64,000 bases of DNA from Quillaja saponaria (taxonomy: Eukaryota; Streptophyta; Magnoliopsida; Fabales; Quillajaceae), in NCBI GenBank assembly GCA_029379385.1, contig CM055614.1, positions 19,821,994-19,885,993 on the forward strand, read 5' to 3'. The notes under the pieces were generated by a model. It was not told the DNA's origin and did no database searches. It saw nothing but the letters and a program-made list of their open reading frames with translations. Made by a program: the position numbers and the translations under genes. Of the stretch, positions 48,001 to 60,184 are shown one piece after another (the stretch's first letter is position 1; every line of letters begins with the position of its first letter).

Positions 48001-50231
48001 AGTTATAACCCGATATTTTAACATACACTTTAAAATGTTTGTTTGTAATTTTTCATGACTAGGTGAATAAAATTTTACATAAAGTAAAATTAAAGTAAAT
48101 GAATACTTGTATATATATAAGTATACATATACATGTAATGCAAGAATTAATTTTCACTATATTATTGGTTGACTTGGAATTTGAAATTAACTTGTGTAAT
48201 TTTAGTGATAAGTGAAACAAGTGTGTAAAAAAATGAACTGTAAAATAATTACAATATATATATATATATAACTAGGTAAATATCCTCCACAACTTTAAAA
48301 ATATTGACTTTGACTTTATTTTGTTTAAATTTGTCATATTCTTTTATCCTTTGTATTTCCTTCTTGCTCCTTTTTGTTTTGGTCGAGCCATAGGAGTTTC
48401 CACTACCATTATTTTTTCCTCTCCCCTATTTTTGGTTTGTCCTAGAAAAGATTAGAGTCTTTTTAAGTTTCGCCGAGAGAGAGACTCCTCCTTGCTTCAT
48501 GGTGGTGTGTATGACTTAGTTAGTTCAACCTTATTGAATCCAAGCTGTTTGTGTAAGATAGTAGCTGCCCTATTGTAGCTTGGTTTGCACTTGAACTTGC
48601 TGCTATCCAAGTGATCAAATTCAGGCCATAGGGGACTTAAATGGCAGAACGGCCTTGGCAACTCTCACTCTTTCTATTTTAGCCGTAGAAGTAAGTGATG
48701 AAGGCAGCTATAACTTTCAAGTTGCTATCCCTTGTTTTGGGGCAGCAACTTACGCAATTTTTCCTTCCTCTTGCTTTGCTATAAGGGCTGAATTGGAGGA
48801 GGTTTTTGGCAGTAAAAAGGCACAACAGAAGGGGATTAAAGTGTAGAACCTCCTTCTTGCCGTGAGCTTTGAATTAGTTTAGGTGTGTTAAGGTAGTTAT
48901 ATATAATTATTGAAATAGGAAGTTTAGGATTCAAATATGTTAATATATGCGTAGAAGTTGAATTACATAGTTTTCATTAGTTAAATAGTTAAGTAGTAAA
49001 TTATAACCACAAAATTTATAAACTAAGCAAATTTTGAATTTATGATTTTCAGCTCCAAATGATATAGTGGATACACCGACACCCTTGAATTCTAAACGGA
49101 AAGACAAACCGAACCTGTAAATCTTGTGAGTGGATAACATATTTTTTGGTTGCTAGATTAATATGTGTAATTGTTTATGTGTATTTGATTGAATATGTTT
49201 ATATAGAGGTAAATAAGAATGTGTTGTGCTATAATTGAGTTAATTGAATTATACTTGACATGTGACTTTGTTTGTGTTTGATAAGGGCCAATAAAATTAA
49301 ATTTTATCCGAAATGAATTTTACATTCGAAATAGAATCTGGGTGCACCTAGGATACTTTGATTTGATTATTTGATATTTGATTAAAAACATTCAAATAAC
49401 TTAGCCCTGGGGATAGATATGTGAGAAGTTATATTGATTATTGTTGTGTGGGAGCAAAAATGTCCCAAGGAGGATATGTATTTGGTGTATGGGTGCTAAG
49501 TTACTCTAATTGGCCTTCTGTGTGCTTTGAATAATTTGATTTATTTATTTATTTTTCTCATGTATTGCATAAATTGTATTTGTTTAATTTTATGTTGGTT
49601 ATATGTACGTAGAACATTGAATTGTGATATGAGATATGTTTACATGAAATTATTTAACCTATATGTGCTATTTATATATTAGTTGATGCTAGTACCTATA
49701 GGGTACGTTTTTCATTCACTGAGTCTTTATGACTCACCCCTCGTATGTTATTGTTTCTTTTAGTATCAGGAGCCTAGTAGTCGACGCTGACAGATTTGTG
49801 ACTTGCCAATTATATTGTGGCAAGGTATAAATCTGAGATCGCCAAAGGATAAAGTTTACAGTCATAATAGGGCTTTGGGCTATCATGTTTTGTTTTGAAT
49901 GATAGTCTAATTATTATTATTTATGATATAACTGGAGCGAAGCTCTTCTATGTATATTATTGTTGTTGTTGACTGGTTGCATGTAACTAGGTTATATATG
50001 TTTGTATACTTGGGAATATTCCACTTTATAAGAAACCGCTGCTAAAATTTTTAGTTAAAGTGGTATGTGTTTTGATAAAGAATTCATTGCCTTTAATTTT
50101 GTTTGACAGAGCTCTCTTTTTAATCATAATTGGTCAAATGTCATAGGCGTTTCTTTGATTTGAAGTCAGGGTTACAGAGGTTTGGTAATCCATTTCTCTA
50201 GCTTGTCATGCTTTCGTATGAGAATGTGACA
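48001..50231 (+). repeat. 3' LTR of element A (2,231 bp)
   Basis: Starts AGTTATAACCCG (T-to-A in the terminal TG), ends GAATGTGACA. Collinear with the 5' LTR apart from the latter's deletion. The palindrome at 49,721-49,735 contains TGACTCA. ORFs 48,655-48,846 and 48,940-49,140 are within the LTR and unsupported. Confidence 0.82.
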
Positions 50232-50278
50232 AGTTACCCATTCCTCCGGCCAATCAAGCCTCCAAGTGAGGTGTGACA
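50232..50278 (+). repeat. LTR D, right remnant
   Basis: The 47 bases from agttacccattcctcc to GTGTGACA match the last bases of the family's LTR, although A's own 3' LTR has just ended. They are the continuation of LTR D broken at 29,595. Confidence 0.7.
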
Positions 50279-50640
50279 CTTTTAAAAGTTGGCTTTTGTT
50301 CTCTAAAATTTAAAATCCTAATATGATCTTAATGAAAAATCACAGCATTACCAAACCAAAATTTAATTTTGTAGCTTTTACTTATTAAGAGTATTTTTTA
50401 CATTAACCAGACACTATTACTGTGCCTTTTTAAAAGCAGCTTTGAGAAAGACAAAAGAGCACAACACCTCTCAAAAAACCACAGCATTACCAAATCCAAA
50501 CATTCATCCCTCTAGCAACATAAAAGAAAATGTTTAACCTCCTCTTCCAAGATAACATTTTAATTTTAAACTCTTCTAATGAAAAAACTAAGATCCCCTG
50601 ATGCATATACTCACTCATAAACTAGAATTATATCATATAT
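50279..50640. other. Possible hAT-type MITE remnant
   Basis: cacagcattaccaaa occurs twice, at about 50,341 and 50,481, near aaagcagctttgagaaag. Such 'ttggtaatgctgtgg' ends are common in plant hAT-like MITEs. No clean terminal inverted repeat or target duplication could be fixed. Confidence 0.35.
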
Positions 50641-50699
50641 AGTTTTCAATAAATTAATTTTCGAAAGGGTAGCATATAGTGTTACCACTTCGGTCCAAT

Positions 50700-51625
50700 A
50701 ATGTGAGAGATTTCAAGCAACTGTAGTTTTTATTAGAAACTTTGAAAGAATTAAGTGGCAATCATTAATGTAAAATTAATGGTAAATGAAAAAGATTGAA
50801 GTGTGAAATTAACAATGAAAAATTATAGTACACATTGAAAAGAGAAAAGAAAAAAGAAAGAAACTAATCAAAATTCGGTGATCGGTAATAGGAATCAGAT
50901 GTATGGTGGAAGCCGTATTTTCATGTGTTTAGTTTATGTTTGTTTGGTTTAAAACAAAAAGTTATGTCTTATAGTTTAAACAAAATATTATATAGTATGT
51001 AGTGTGTTTTTTTAGCAGTCAAGTGTGTCTAGATCATCTTACTTGCACCTCAACTAATAATTTCTCTACCTGATCAATGTCAAGCCTTTCACCCGAAACT
51101 AGAAAATAATTCACTCTACAATGTCTCCACCAATGAAATTTGAACCTATGAAGTTAATAAATGAAACACACTTTCTTGATCACCACACCAACCCCTTGAG
51201 ATATTTTAGCCTATGATTTTAAACATATGGTTATGTCTTTTGGATTAAAAATGAAAGTTATGAATTTTGGTTTAAAAGCATAATTTTATATCTTTTAGTT
51301 TTAAAATAGAAAAGCATATTTGTTGATTTAAATCATATAAATTTTTCCTAAAAGTTATGTCTGTTAGTACATATGACTATTGGGATTGTATCTTTTGAAA
51401 AGATATATCCTTTCATATGATATCTTTTGGGGTTCTATAAATATCAAACAAGTTTTTCATATTTTATGCTAAGTGTTGAGAAGTTAAGATAAAAATTATA
51501 TAAATTCTTCTTCTTTTAATTTCTCTTAGTTTCATATATTTTCTATCTCTATTCTGTTATGTAATTGGAACGTAGAAGGTTGCCATTTTTCATAATAATT
51601 TTCTGACAATTTATGCCTACTGGAA
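50700..51625 (+). repeat. Copia-like LTR repeat, diverged copy
   Basis: Collinear with 55,490-56,030 and 61,720-62,240, but more diverged. Shared series: 'ttaatggtaaa...gaaaaa', 'gtacacattg', repeated 'ttatgtcttttggttt', 'gattgtat', a TATA-like ttctataaatatcaaacaag at about 51,432, then 'ttcttcttcttt...aatttctc'. This resembles Ty1/copia LTR structure. The ends are not determined. Confidence 0.5.
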
Positions 51626-53984
51626 TCGTGAATTATTTGTCCTTAACCCAACACCTAGTTGCTACTATATTGGTAGCGTGTCAAATTGTTAGAAGGTAAG
51701 ATCAGAAAACAATGGAGGAAGATAAAGAAGGAAAAGGGGGAGCAGATGAGGAAGGAAAACCCCACTGAAACTCATGTGCAAATCATGTTGGTTTCATTTT
51801 GTGATAAATAGACGGTTACCATCCAATTTCACTTTATTCCAAATTATAAGGGATATTTTGATATAAGATGAACTACATCTATGATTTTGAGAAAAAAGTT
51901 ATATATATATATATATATATTACTCTAGAAAACAGATACATGCTGGCTATCAACTTATTTAGGTAATTTTGCTATTTCAAATTCGAAAGAAAAATTAGAA
52001 GAATCTTTTCATTAGCCAGAAGCTTTTCTCTTAGCATGCTAGCTAAATCAACAGTTCAATACCTAATTGATTCTACAAATATCCATCAACTCAATTAGAT
52101 ATGATCATACTAACATGATCAACATTTCAAGTCTCACGTTCTCACCCCTAGTTACTGATCACCTTTAGAGCTAGTGTAATATCCTCCAAATTTGCAAGAC
52201 TAAATAGGGGATGTTTGTGAAAAATTTACATTAAATATTAATGAGTGGACTTTTTGAGTAAGTAAACTTATAGATAAGGCTTAATATTGCATGCTCTTCT
52301 GAAAATATTAGAGGACCAACTTGTCCTTTTGAATGTAAAAGAAAAGAAGACTTCTTATTAGTACTTTACCTTAGAAAATATCATAATATTTTACATAAAC
52401 GCTAAGGCCATGTTGGTACTGCGGTTTGCAGCTCAAATCACTCTAAACAAAGGTTTGAACAAAAAAATTATGGGCCTAACATATTTAACGGTTCAAATCC
52501 ACGGTTCAGAAAGCTCAGCGTTTAACACTTTTTGTACGGTGGATTTGACTCGTAGGGCCCCAGTTTTTGAAAGAAAAAAAAACTCCTTATTACACTTATG
52601 CCGTTACTTTTAATTAAAAAAAGAAAAAAAATAACGTTTTTGTCCCTGATTTGTTTTAAATTAATTTAAGATTTTTCTTTAATTAATTGGTTAAATTAAT
52701 GAAATGAATCATTTACCACATATTCTAGATTAAGATATTATGTAACAAACCTTATCAATATTTCTTATTGAAGTAAAACAAGTTTATTAACATGAAGTTC
52801 ACTTCGTAGCCTCAATCCTTTCACCTCAAATTTTTTCAAGGGTAAATGGGTAATCATCTATATAGGGTTTTCAATCATTATTGCATAACCCATAACTGGT
52901 GGTTTCCGAGGAGCAAAAAAGGTTTTCCACCATTGTTCTCCAATATCACAGAAATTCATAACTCATTAACCACACAACCAAGGTTCAACGAGGGACAATA
53001 CTAAGGCTATCAATGTATAATACTAAAGCTATCAACGAGGAAATGCTAGAAAACTGGCCAGAAAAATGATCTTAGGATTGATTTCTTGGTAACGAAACAA
53101 TGCCCTTGAACGAAAATATACTTAACCTCTAATGCTCATGCATGAACTATTAGAACTCATCAAATATATTTATATGTATATTATTATAAAAGCGAGAAAA
53201 CCCTTGTCTTATACTATATATATATATATATATGTAAATATTTAAAAATAAATTCAATACATCTAAACAATAACTTCTCCATTATGGCAAAAAAAAAAAA
53301 AAAAAAAAAAAGCAATAACCTCCCCAATTTTTTACTCTCTCTCACTCTCCTACCAACTCCTACTCTGATAATATATGAAAAAAATTTATCAAACTAAATT
53401 AAAATAATATATACAATGTACATATGTGCGTCCAAGTCACTACTAAAATAAAATGTGATAAGTAAGAGATAAGCTCTTAGAAAACTAAATCCCAACACAT
53501 TGTTTTAAGGTTAGGTAATATAAAATATAAAATAAAAAAAATTCTGAACGCATGTACTCTTGGCCCATGATCAAGTGTACCTAAACCATTGAAATAGAAC
53601 ACCCATCAATAACCTTATTCTAAATCTTGAAAGTTCTACTTTACTCAGTCCAAATGGGTTAAAATGTTGAAGCCAATTTCTGGTATTTGCAAAACAACAA
53701 AAGCGACATCAAAATCATTTTCTTTCTTTTCAAGAGTATTTAACGAAGAAATATATCAATAATAAGGCATACAGTGAACTTTTTAACCTGGATTAAGAAA
53801 TATCTAACAATAAAAAGAAAAAATTATTAATCAAAACTATTACCTTATTGAAAGATCAAATTTAATTTGTACCAGACCTCTTGTCCTTGTCCTTGTCCGG
53901 AACAAGGATTGTCCTGATGCTTGGGAACAAGGAGTAACCAACTACTGACAAGTTTTTAATCCATATTGTCTAGGCACAAGTTAG
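51626..53984. other. Intergenic, mainly featureless
   Basis: Contains a (TA)n tract at about 51,901-51,920, an A-run at 53,287-53,311, and a GC-richer segment at 52,405-52,570 (ggccatgttggtactgcggt) that looks like another MITE related to the one near 50,341. ccttgt repeats stand near 53,885. ORF 52,410-52,613 is within the MITE-like segment. No gene is seen. Confidence 0.5.
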
Positions 53985-54784
53985 CAAAAAGAGTTCCAGA
54001 GACCCAGCATTTATGGGCTTGGCGGGAAAGTTTAAGTGCAACCGGTGTAGGCTTCGGGTAAGTCCAACCAGCTCAAATTTTTGAAATTGATCACTTATGG
54101 TTTGGTGCTATGGGAAATTTGGTTGGGCCGAAATAAACTCATTTATGATGGGGTTCCTTTCAACTCGATGAAGACAAGTTATGGACATAAAATCTTTTTA
54201 TATTCCTGCAATAGCCTTGTCTTTAACAGTTCGCTGTTGAACCACTTTGTTTACCTCTTTTAACTGCATCACGATTGCAAGGTTTGTGGCTAGCTTGAAA
54301 ACCTCCAGGCACTTTAGAGCTGAAGCTTAATTGTGATGGCTCTTCCTTACGAGGTGTTGGGGGCAGGGGGTGATATCCTTAGAGATGCCTCTTGGAAGCT
54401 TCTCTTTGCTTTTCTTGTTTCTATGGGCCATGTACAAACATGGAAGGAGAAATTAGAGCATTGTTGGATGGCTTGAGTTTTATGAAAGAAAGAGGAATGA
54501 TGGCACTTTGGATAGAATCAGATTCTCAAACTCTGGTAAAAATGATTAATAATGGATTTACTAGCTATTGGCGTATTCACAGGTTGCTAACCTCACCAAT
54601 GCAACTTGTTAATGTCAAACGAGAGCGAAATTGCATGGCAGATAGACTTGCAGCCCAAGCTCACATACATAAAGGTATTGTTTTGTTTGCTAATCATCAT
54701 AATTTTTCCCAGGAATGTCGTACTGCCTATGTTCATGATATCTTACAATTGTCTCATTTCCAGCAAAGCAAAAGGAGAATATAA
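53985..54784 (+). pseudogene. LINE-type RNase H-like remnant
   Basis: Upstream VLWEIWLGRNKLIYDG (about 54,100) is the Trp-rich linker found before the RNase H-like domain in plant L1-type LINE proteins. A stop-shifted piece with LELKLNCDGSS (about 54,320) supplies the first catalytic Asp. The open frame 54,392-54,784 carries MEGEIRALLDGL (Glu), LWIESDSQTLV (Asp) and RNCMADRLA (Asp). It is thus an RVT_3/RNase H-like fold with all four acidic residues present but split between frames. No reverse transcriptase remains. The 54,432 onward part is duplicated at 60,796. Confidence 0.75.
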
Positions 54785-57593
54785 GATTTCCATGTGTTAA
54801 ATTCGATGGGAGGATCTCCCTTCCATTTATCTTAATATTTTCTTTTTGTTTCTGAGTGAGTGTGTCATTAGCTGGTAGGGATGTGATAAGAAAGATTTAT
54901 GGGAGATGGGTTTTTTAAAATTTTTTAAATTGAGAGGTAACTTACATAGGGTATCAACTAGAATGTTAAATAAATATTTAATCTTCTAGGTCAAAGGAAA
55001 ATGAATATGTAATTATAATCGGTCTATCCATTTAAAAGATGAGGTTTTATTTTCTAAACTTCATGCCATCTTATAGTAAGTGCATGCTAATATGGAGAAC
55101 AGTCAAAGGGCTATTTAGGAATTCTATCCTTTAATGTATCTTTATCCTAAGAAAAAAATGTAGTTCATACAATGCATTTATTGATTCACCTATATAAATG
55201 TGGACAGTGTGATTGCCTCTGCGAGATTAAAAACTTTGTCTCAACATTTATGAATTCTTAAGATGTAGCATATGACTATTAACGTGCAGGAAGAAGAAAA
55301 TATAATTGAAAAGTTATATGAATAAATAAGCTATATGATTTTACTATAAATTACAAAGTTCAAGTCTATGAACACTTTGGATTCTAACATTTTATACTTA
55401 CTAGAAAATGTTCAAGTCTAAGGATAACTTATACAATTAACCAGTAGACAAACTGAAAAATGTCACCACTAAGTAGAAATCTTAATTTTTTGATAGTTTG
55501 GAGAAACTATCAAAAAATTTCAAAGAATTAAGGGAAAACTGTTAAATTAATGGTAAAGGAGAAAAATCAATTTGGGAAACTAACAATTGATAATTGTAGT
55601 ACACATTGGAAAATAGAAGGAAAATGATTTATGGTTATATCTGTGTGGTTTAAAATAGAAAATTGTGTATTATGGTTTAAACAAAAAGGTTATGACTTTT
55701 GGTTTAAAAAACAGAAAATTATGTCTTTTGGTTTTAAAGTATATCATGTTTTTTGATTTATATTAAGACTTTTTCCTAAATGTGTGACTGTTAAGATTGT
55801 ATTTTTTATGAAAGGTGTAACTTTTTCTCAAGATCATACCCTTTGAGATATATAAATGCCAAACAAGTTTCCATGTTTCATAAAAAAAATTTAAAAATTT
55901 GTTCTTCTTCTATTTTTTTCTCAATTTCATATATATTTTTGGTTTAAATTTTGTCCTACAGTCAGAATGTAGAAGATGTACGTTTTATCTTGAGAGGCTA
56001 ATTTGCTGTCATCTCGTTTCCAATATATGGGTATAAATATTATTTTAAGAACAAAATGTCTAACATTTGACTCACACTTAAAAGTTTAATTCTCATTAAT
56101 ATTGTTTGTAATTAATTTTCAGAACCATATATAGACACAGGGATGATATATTGGAGCTGGAGCTACTAGTACTTCTTCTGCATTGGTTGTTTAGGCTTAT
56201 AAGTCTGTTAAGTGCTAAGGCCAATGGTTGAAGGACTGGTGGAGACAGAGATAGAGAAAGAGATACTATAACCGATGGTTGAAGTCATGTAAAACAATGG
56301 AGATTTTTCTTCAGGAGAAAAAAAAAAAAAAAAAAAACTAAGCCTACAAGCCATGATCCACGTCTTACTGAACCTTCAATGTCAATGATTCATTCATTCT
56401 TCAAGGTTTTAACTTCCTCCTTTGATACCAGCAGTGGTGGTTTTTCAGTTCTTGTGAAGCACGTCAATAAATTCCTTCCTTCTCTGCCACTGAATTCAGA
56501 GGTAATGGATTTGAATGGATTTTATTTATTCAAAGCCAAAGCTCAATAGGTAAGTGTTAATGATTACTTTATAATTCATCCTTGACAGCTAGCTATTTCG
56601 AGGAGAATACTCCACTTCTTATAACTCATGCATTAACACACCCCCAAAAGCACGTAGCTATATTTTTCATTGCTAATAGTAAGTCGTACTTATTTTGACA
56701 AAGGAACCAATTTATCTTACTATTGGTGACACGTAATTCGTGTAGAGTATTTTATACTCAGAACAAGATAACATGTTCCCGTAGAATGAGGTATTGCTCT
56801 GGTACAATTGTTACGTATTACATGTTTCACATTTTCTTGGTTGAATTATTAATATGATCATTCTTTGGACAAATAGATGCATCAATAAACTCTTTGTAGC
56901 AGACTATGGTTATTATTGGGACCAGAGGATCTTAATGGATATAGACAAAAAAACTTCCAGTTTTGTATTGAATGCTCTTATTAACAATGTATGTCATCAG
57001 AAATGTTAGGGGTGCATTCTTTTCAATTTGTGGCACATAGGTCAACTAGAAATATTAGAATTACTGCTCATTGTTTCTGTTTTTTTATTGTAATTTTGTT
57101 ATTCATGAATAACATTAGAGTTGCAAATTGCTTATAAAAACTTGTATGTTTTTCAAGAATTCTTATGCTTGACCTGTAACATAAAATTATCAACTATGCT
57201 TGACCTATGATATAAAATTATCAACTATGACTAGAAATAAGCTTTATTTTTTTATCCTAGCTACCTTCACAAATAATCAACCCTCTTTTTTAAAATTTTG
57301 GTATTGAGTTCCTTTTTATATTCTTTTTATAGAATAACTCAAAAATAGAATCAAAATAAACTTTTAGTTTTCAACAAGATGAAGTTAAAACTGCCCTAGA
57401 TTAAAGGGTAATGCATTCTTTTACATTTCCTGTACAAGGGTAGGTGCTAAGTCATGAACATAAGCCCTTTTACAGTCTGGCGGCAGCTGTGATGATTGTC
57501 TGATTTTAATTTATATATATTCAATATAAATTAAAATCATTTATGATTGTGGCTATCTTTTTCCCTTTTTCCCTTTTCTTTTCTTTTCTTTCC

Positions 57594-57632
<39 letters not shown>

Positions 57633-57650
57633 CATATCTTACAAGTTTTG
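54432..57650 (+). repeat. Direct 3-kb duplication, copy 1
   Basis: From gtacaaacatggaaggagaa to the T-rich tract, collinear with 60,796-63,790 at about 88-92% by eye. It includes the RNase H remnant, a copia-like LTR segment and 1.5 kb of non-coding DNA. Copy 1 has about 160 bp (56,110-56,265) absent in copy 2; the break lies in 'attaatat...ataaccgatgg'. Confidence 0.82.
57599..57632. repeat. T34 homopolymer
   Basis: 34 consecutive T at the end of duplication copy 1. It follows a CT-rich tract. Confidence 0.9.
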
Positions 57651-58090
57651 TCTTTTTTGAATTAAATAGGATTGTAATTATTTTAGGACTATTTTTTTAA
57701 TTAATTTTTTCCAATATTAATAAATTTATAATTTTTCAATATAATTATATGTCAATAGTAATTAAGATTGAATTTCTGATTTTTTTTTTTTAAATAAGTA
57801 CCTAAAAATCTTAATTTTCACAGTTTTCTCAAATTTATGAATTAAAAGTTTAGAAAATTGCTATGAATTATATATATATATATATATTAAGAGTATAATT
57901 TTCGTGATTATAATATTGTCGTTTTAACTTTTAATTCTAATATATATATATATATATATATTCAATAATTATATGTCAATAGTAGTTAATATTGATTTTC
58001 TTAATTTTATTTGTTTAATATGTTCCCAATAATTATAATATTGTTTAGTTCTTTTAAAATTTATGAAATAATTTTTTTAAATATTAAAAA
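57651..58090. other. AT-rich spacer
   Basis: Only AT-rich text and (TA)n tracts near 57,871 and 57,938. No gene is seen. Confidence 0.6.
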
Positions 58091-58254
58091 GGGCTCACCC
58101 GGTGCACAAAGTGCTCCCCGGCTATTGCGGGGTAGGGGGAGGGTGGGCGCACATGTACGCAGCCTTTCCCTTACATTTTTGCAAAGAGGCTGTTTCCACG
58201 CCTCGAACCCGTGACCTGTAAGTCACCAAAGGAACAACTTTACCGTTTCACGAC
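58091..58254 (-). mobile_element. Au-like SINE
   Basis: The minus strand reads as a tRNA-derived SINE. It starts near cgtgaaacggtaaagttg, carries a box B-like gggttcgagg (complement of 58,201-58,210), continues gaaacagcctctttgcaaa, and ends ccgggtgagccc before a short T-rich tail. The order matches the Au SINE family of flowering plants. Length is about 164 bp, close to full. GC content stands out in the AT-rich spacer. The apparent ORF at 58,011-58,214 is an artefact. No clear target duplication. Confidence 0.88.
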
Positions 58255-59433
58255 TATATATTTTTACTTTAATTTTAGTAGAATAAATTTTATTTTCTTA
58301 AATACTCTTTGAGTTTTTCCTATTACATAAATACTTTTTATTTTTTATTTTGCTACAAATGGTCTATTTATTTTATTTTAGTTTTTTTACTTCTTTTGTA
58401 ACTCTTCTCCATTTTAATATTAATATTATTGTAATTATTTTGTAACTATTAATTTTTTTTATCCTAATTCTTTTCAATATTAGTAAATTTATAACTTGTC
58501 AATAATTACATATCAATAGCAAGTAAAATTGAATTTCTTAATTCTTTTAATTTAATAAGTTACAAATAATTATAATATTTTAAATAATTTTTTTTAAGCG
58601 GCATGAAAGAAAAGAAATATTAAGAGTATAATTTTTATGATTATAAAATTATTGTATTAATTTTTCTTCTATCTTTTAGAATTATTTTTAAAAAAAATTA
58701 TATATCTTCCTTCTAAATTTCAGAAATGTTTTAATTGAAATGTTACATGCCAACAACCTGCTCATAGTTCATATATATTCTTCATCTCCAACCACTCACT
58801 TGATAGTTTTGCTCTTGGCTCGAGTAAATGAACACGTAGCAGTCAAAATGGGTTTGGTTTTCTTGATTATTGGCTGATACGGAAGGGATGCCAGTTGTAT
58901 TAGGAATTTTCAATAGTTATTAAAGTATTGGAAATAACAAAGTTTGACAATTTTGACTTAATCAAAAAGTGATTAGTTTTTGCTTAAATGAAAAGTTATT
59001 TCGTTAATTTATAGAGTGAAGATAAGAAATTTATTATTTTATCAATGACTGAAGATAACTGTTGTAACATTTATAATCCAATATTGCAACATTAGGAACA
59101 TTTGATATAATAACGTCAAGTTTGAGATAGCTTACAATTTTTAGTTATAAAGATAAATAAGTAACGATGTGTACATTGATTATAAAATGAATTAAATCAA
59201 TAAATACTATGAGTTAGAGTAAATAAACATTTATATATATATAAGTGTACATATGTATAACAAGAAGAAATATAAACCACAAATATTATTCAACTGTTAT
59301 AAACTAATATAGTAAAAAAAAAAAAAATTCTAATTTTAGATATAACATGTAACTTTAGTTGTAAAAAATAACTATATACACATGCAAATCAAATAAGTAA
59401 ATAATATAATTAAACATATATATATATATATAT
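58255..59433. other. AT-rich spacer, no gene seen
   Basis: Very AT-rich. Several short phrases (atgtcaatagtaattaa, attataatatt) recur from 57,740-58,620, suggesting a decayed local tandem duplication of about 250-300 bp units. Confidence 0.5.
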
Positions 59434-60184
59434 AAAGGAAATCCTAACATACACTCATGTGTGTGGAGGTTAGCAATGTCCACACTTTCAAGCGGACAAA
59501 AAACCCAAATTTTCTTTTTCAATTCGAACTTAAAAATAAGGGTATGCTAATAATTTAATTAAAAATTTATTATTTTAAGATTTTGAACCCCAACGTAATT
59601 TCTCAATCCTCAAAATAGAGATCTCTTCTTCCTAAATTTTCTAGTTCCCTTAAAACAAAGTGATTACTCTTGATATATAATCATTCTCCTACTAATTTTC
59701 CATGTCTTCGTATGAGAATTGATAATCTCATCTCCAAAAGATTTTAAGAATATTATCTCATGGTACTCAACACCCCTTTCATAGTTACTGCAATTTTTTC
59801 CTTTTAAGGTGATGTATGATCCTAGGATAACTAGTGAAGATGAAGTTCATGCAGGATGGTAAACCTCCATAAAGCTCCCATAGTGTTTCAAAACAAGGGC
59901 AATGTAATCGTGGCTGAGAATTAGGAAGAATCCCAGCTAGCAGTAAGGTAGGTGTATGCTCTAAACCTCATGTATTCCAAACATCATTTATACCATCATT
60001 CAGTTTTAAGGAGAGAGAAGATGAATTGGAAATTTAAATTTTGGGTTTATAAATTTTTAAGAAAATTACATTTATAACCTTCATTTTTAAGTTGAATTGA
60101 AAAAGAAAATTAGGTTTTTTGTTCATTTAAAAGTGAGGACATTGCTAATCTTAACGCAAATGGGAGTCTATTAGGATTTCCTTA
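59434..60184. mobile_element. Terminal-inverted-repeat DNA element (MITE-like, about 750 bp)
   Basis: The left end aaaggaaatcctaacatac and the right end (reverse complement) taaggaaatcctaatagac begin inverted repeats of about 150 bp. They continue through gttagcaatgtcc/gattagcaatgtcc and aaattttctttttcaatt/taattttctttttcaatt. Both ends lie in (TA)n, so the target duplication is masked. No transposase is present. TIR length suggests a Mutator-like or foldback type, but the class is not settled. Confidence 0.78.

Larger units (their letters stand above)
29596..50231 (+). mobile_element. Ty3/gypsy chromovirus-like element A (host of nested elements B and C)
   Basis: Order along the plus strand: 5' LTR, tRNA-Met-type PBS, gag, protease, [element B], reverse transcriptase, RNase H, integrase part 1, [solo LTR C], integrase part 2, chromodomain-like tail, polypurine tract, 3' LTR. 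PR-RT-RNaseH-IN order is Ty3/gypsy; the sequence style and PBS match Del/Tekay-type chromoviruses. Without the insertions it would be about 8.2 kb. Flanking ggtta (29,594-29,598) and agtta (50,232-50,236) form a 4/5 target duplication candidate within LTR D. All ORFs carry stops and shifts; it is not capable of autonomous movement. Confidence 0.82.

Noticed and set aside
48655..48846. 63-residue ORF with an ordinary-looking amino acid composition
   Set aside because: Lies wholly within the 3' LTR of element A, and the matching segment is absent from the 5' LTR.
58011..58214. ORF with an Arg/Gly-rich end
   Set aside because: The C-terminal part is the antisense of an Au-like SINE; the rest is AT-rich spacer.
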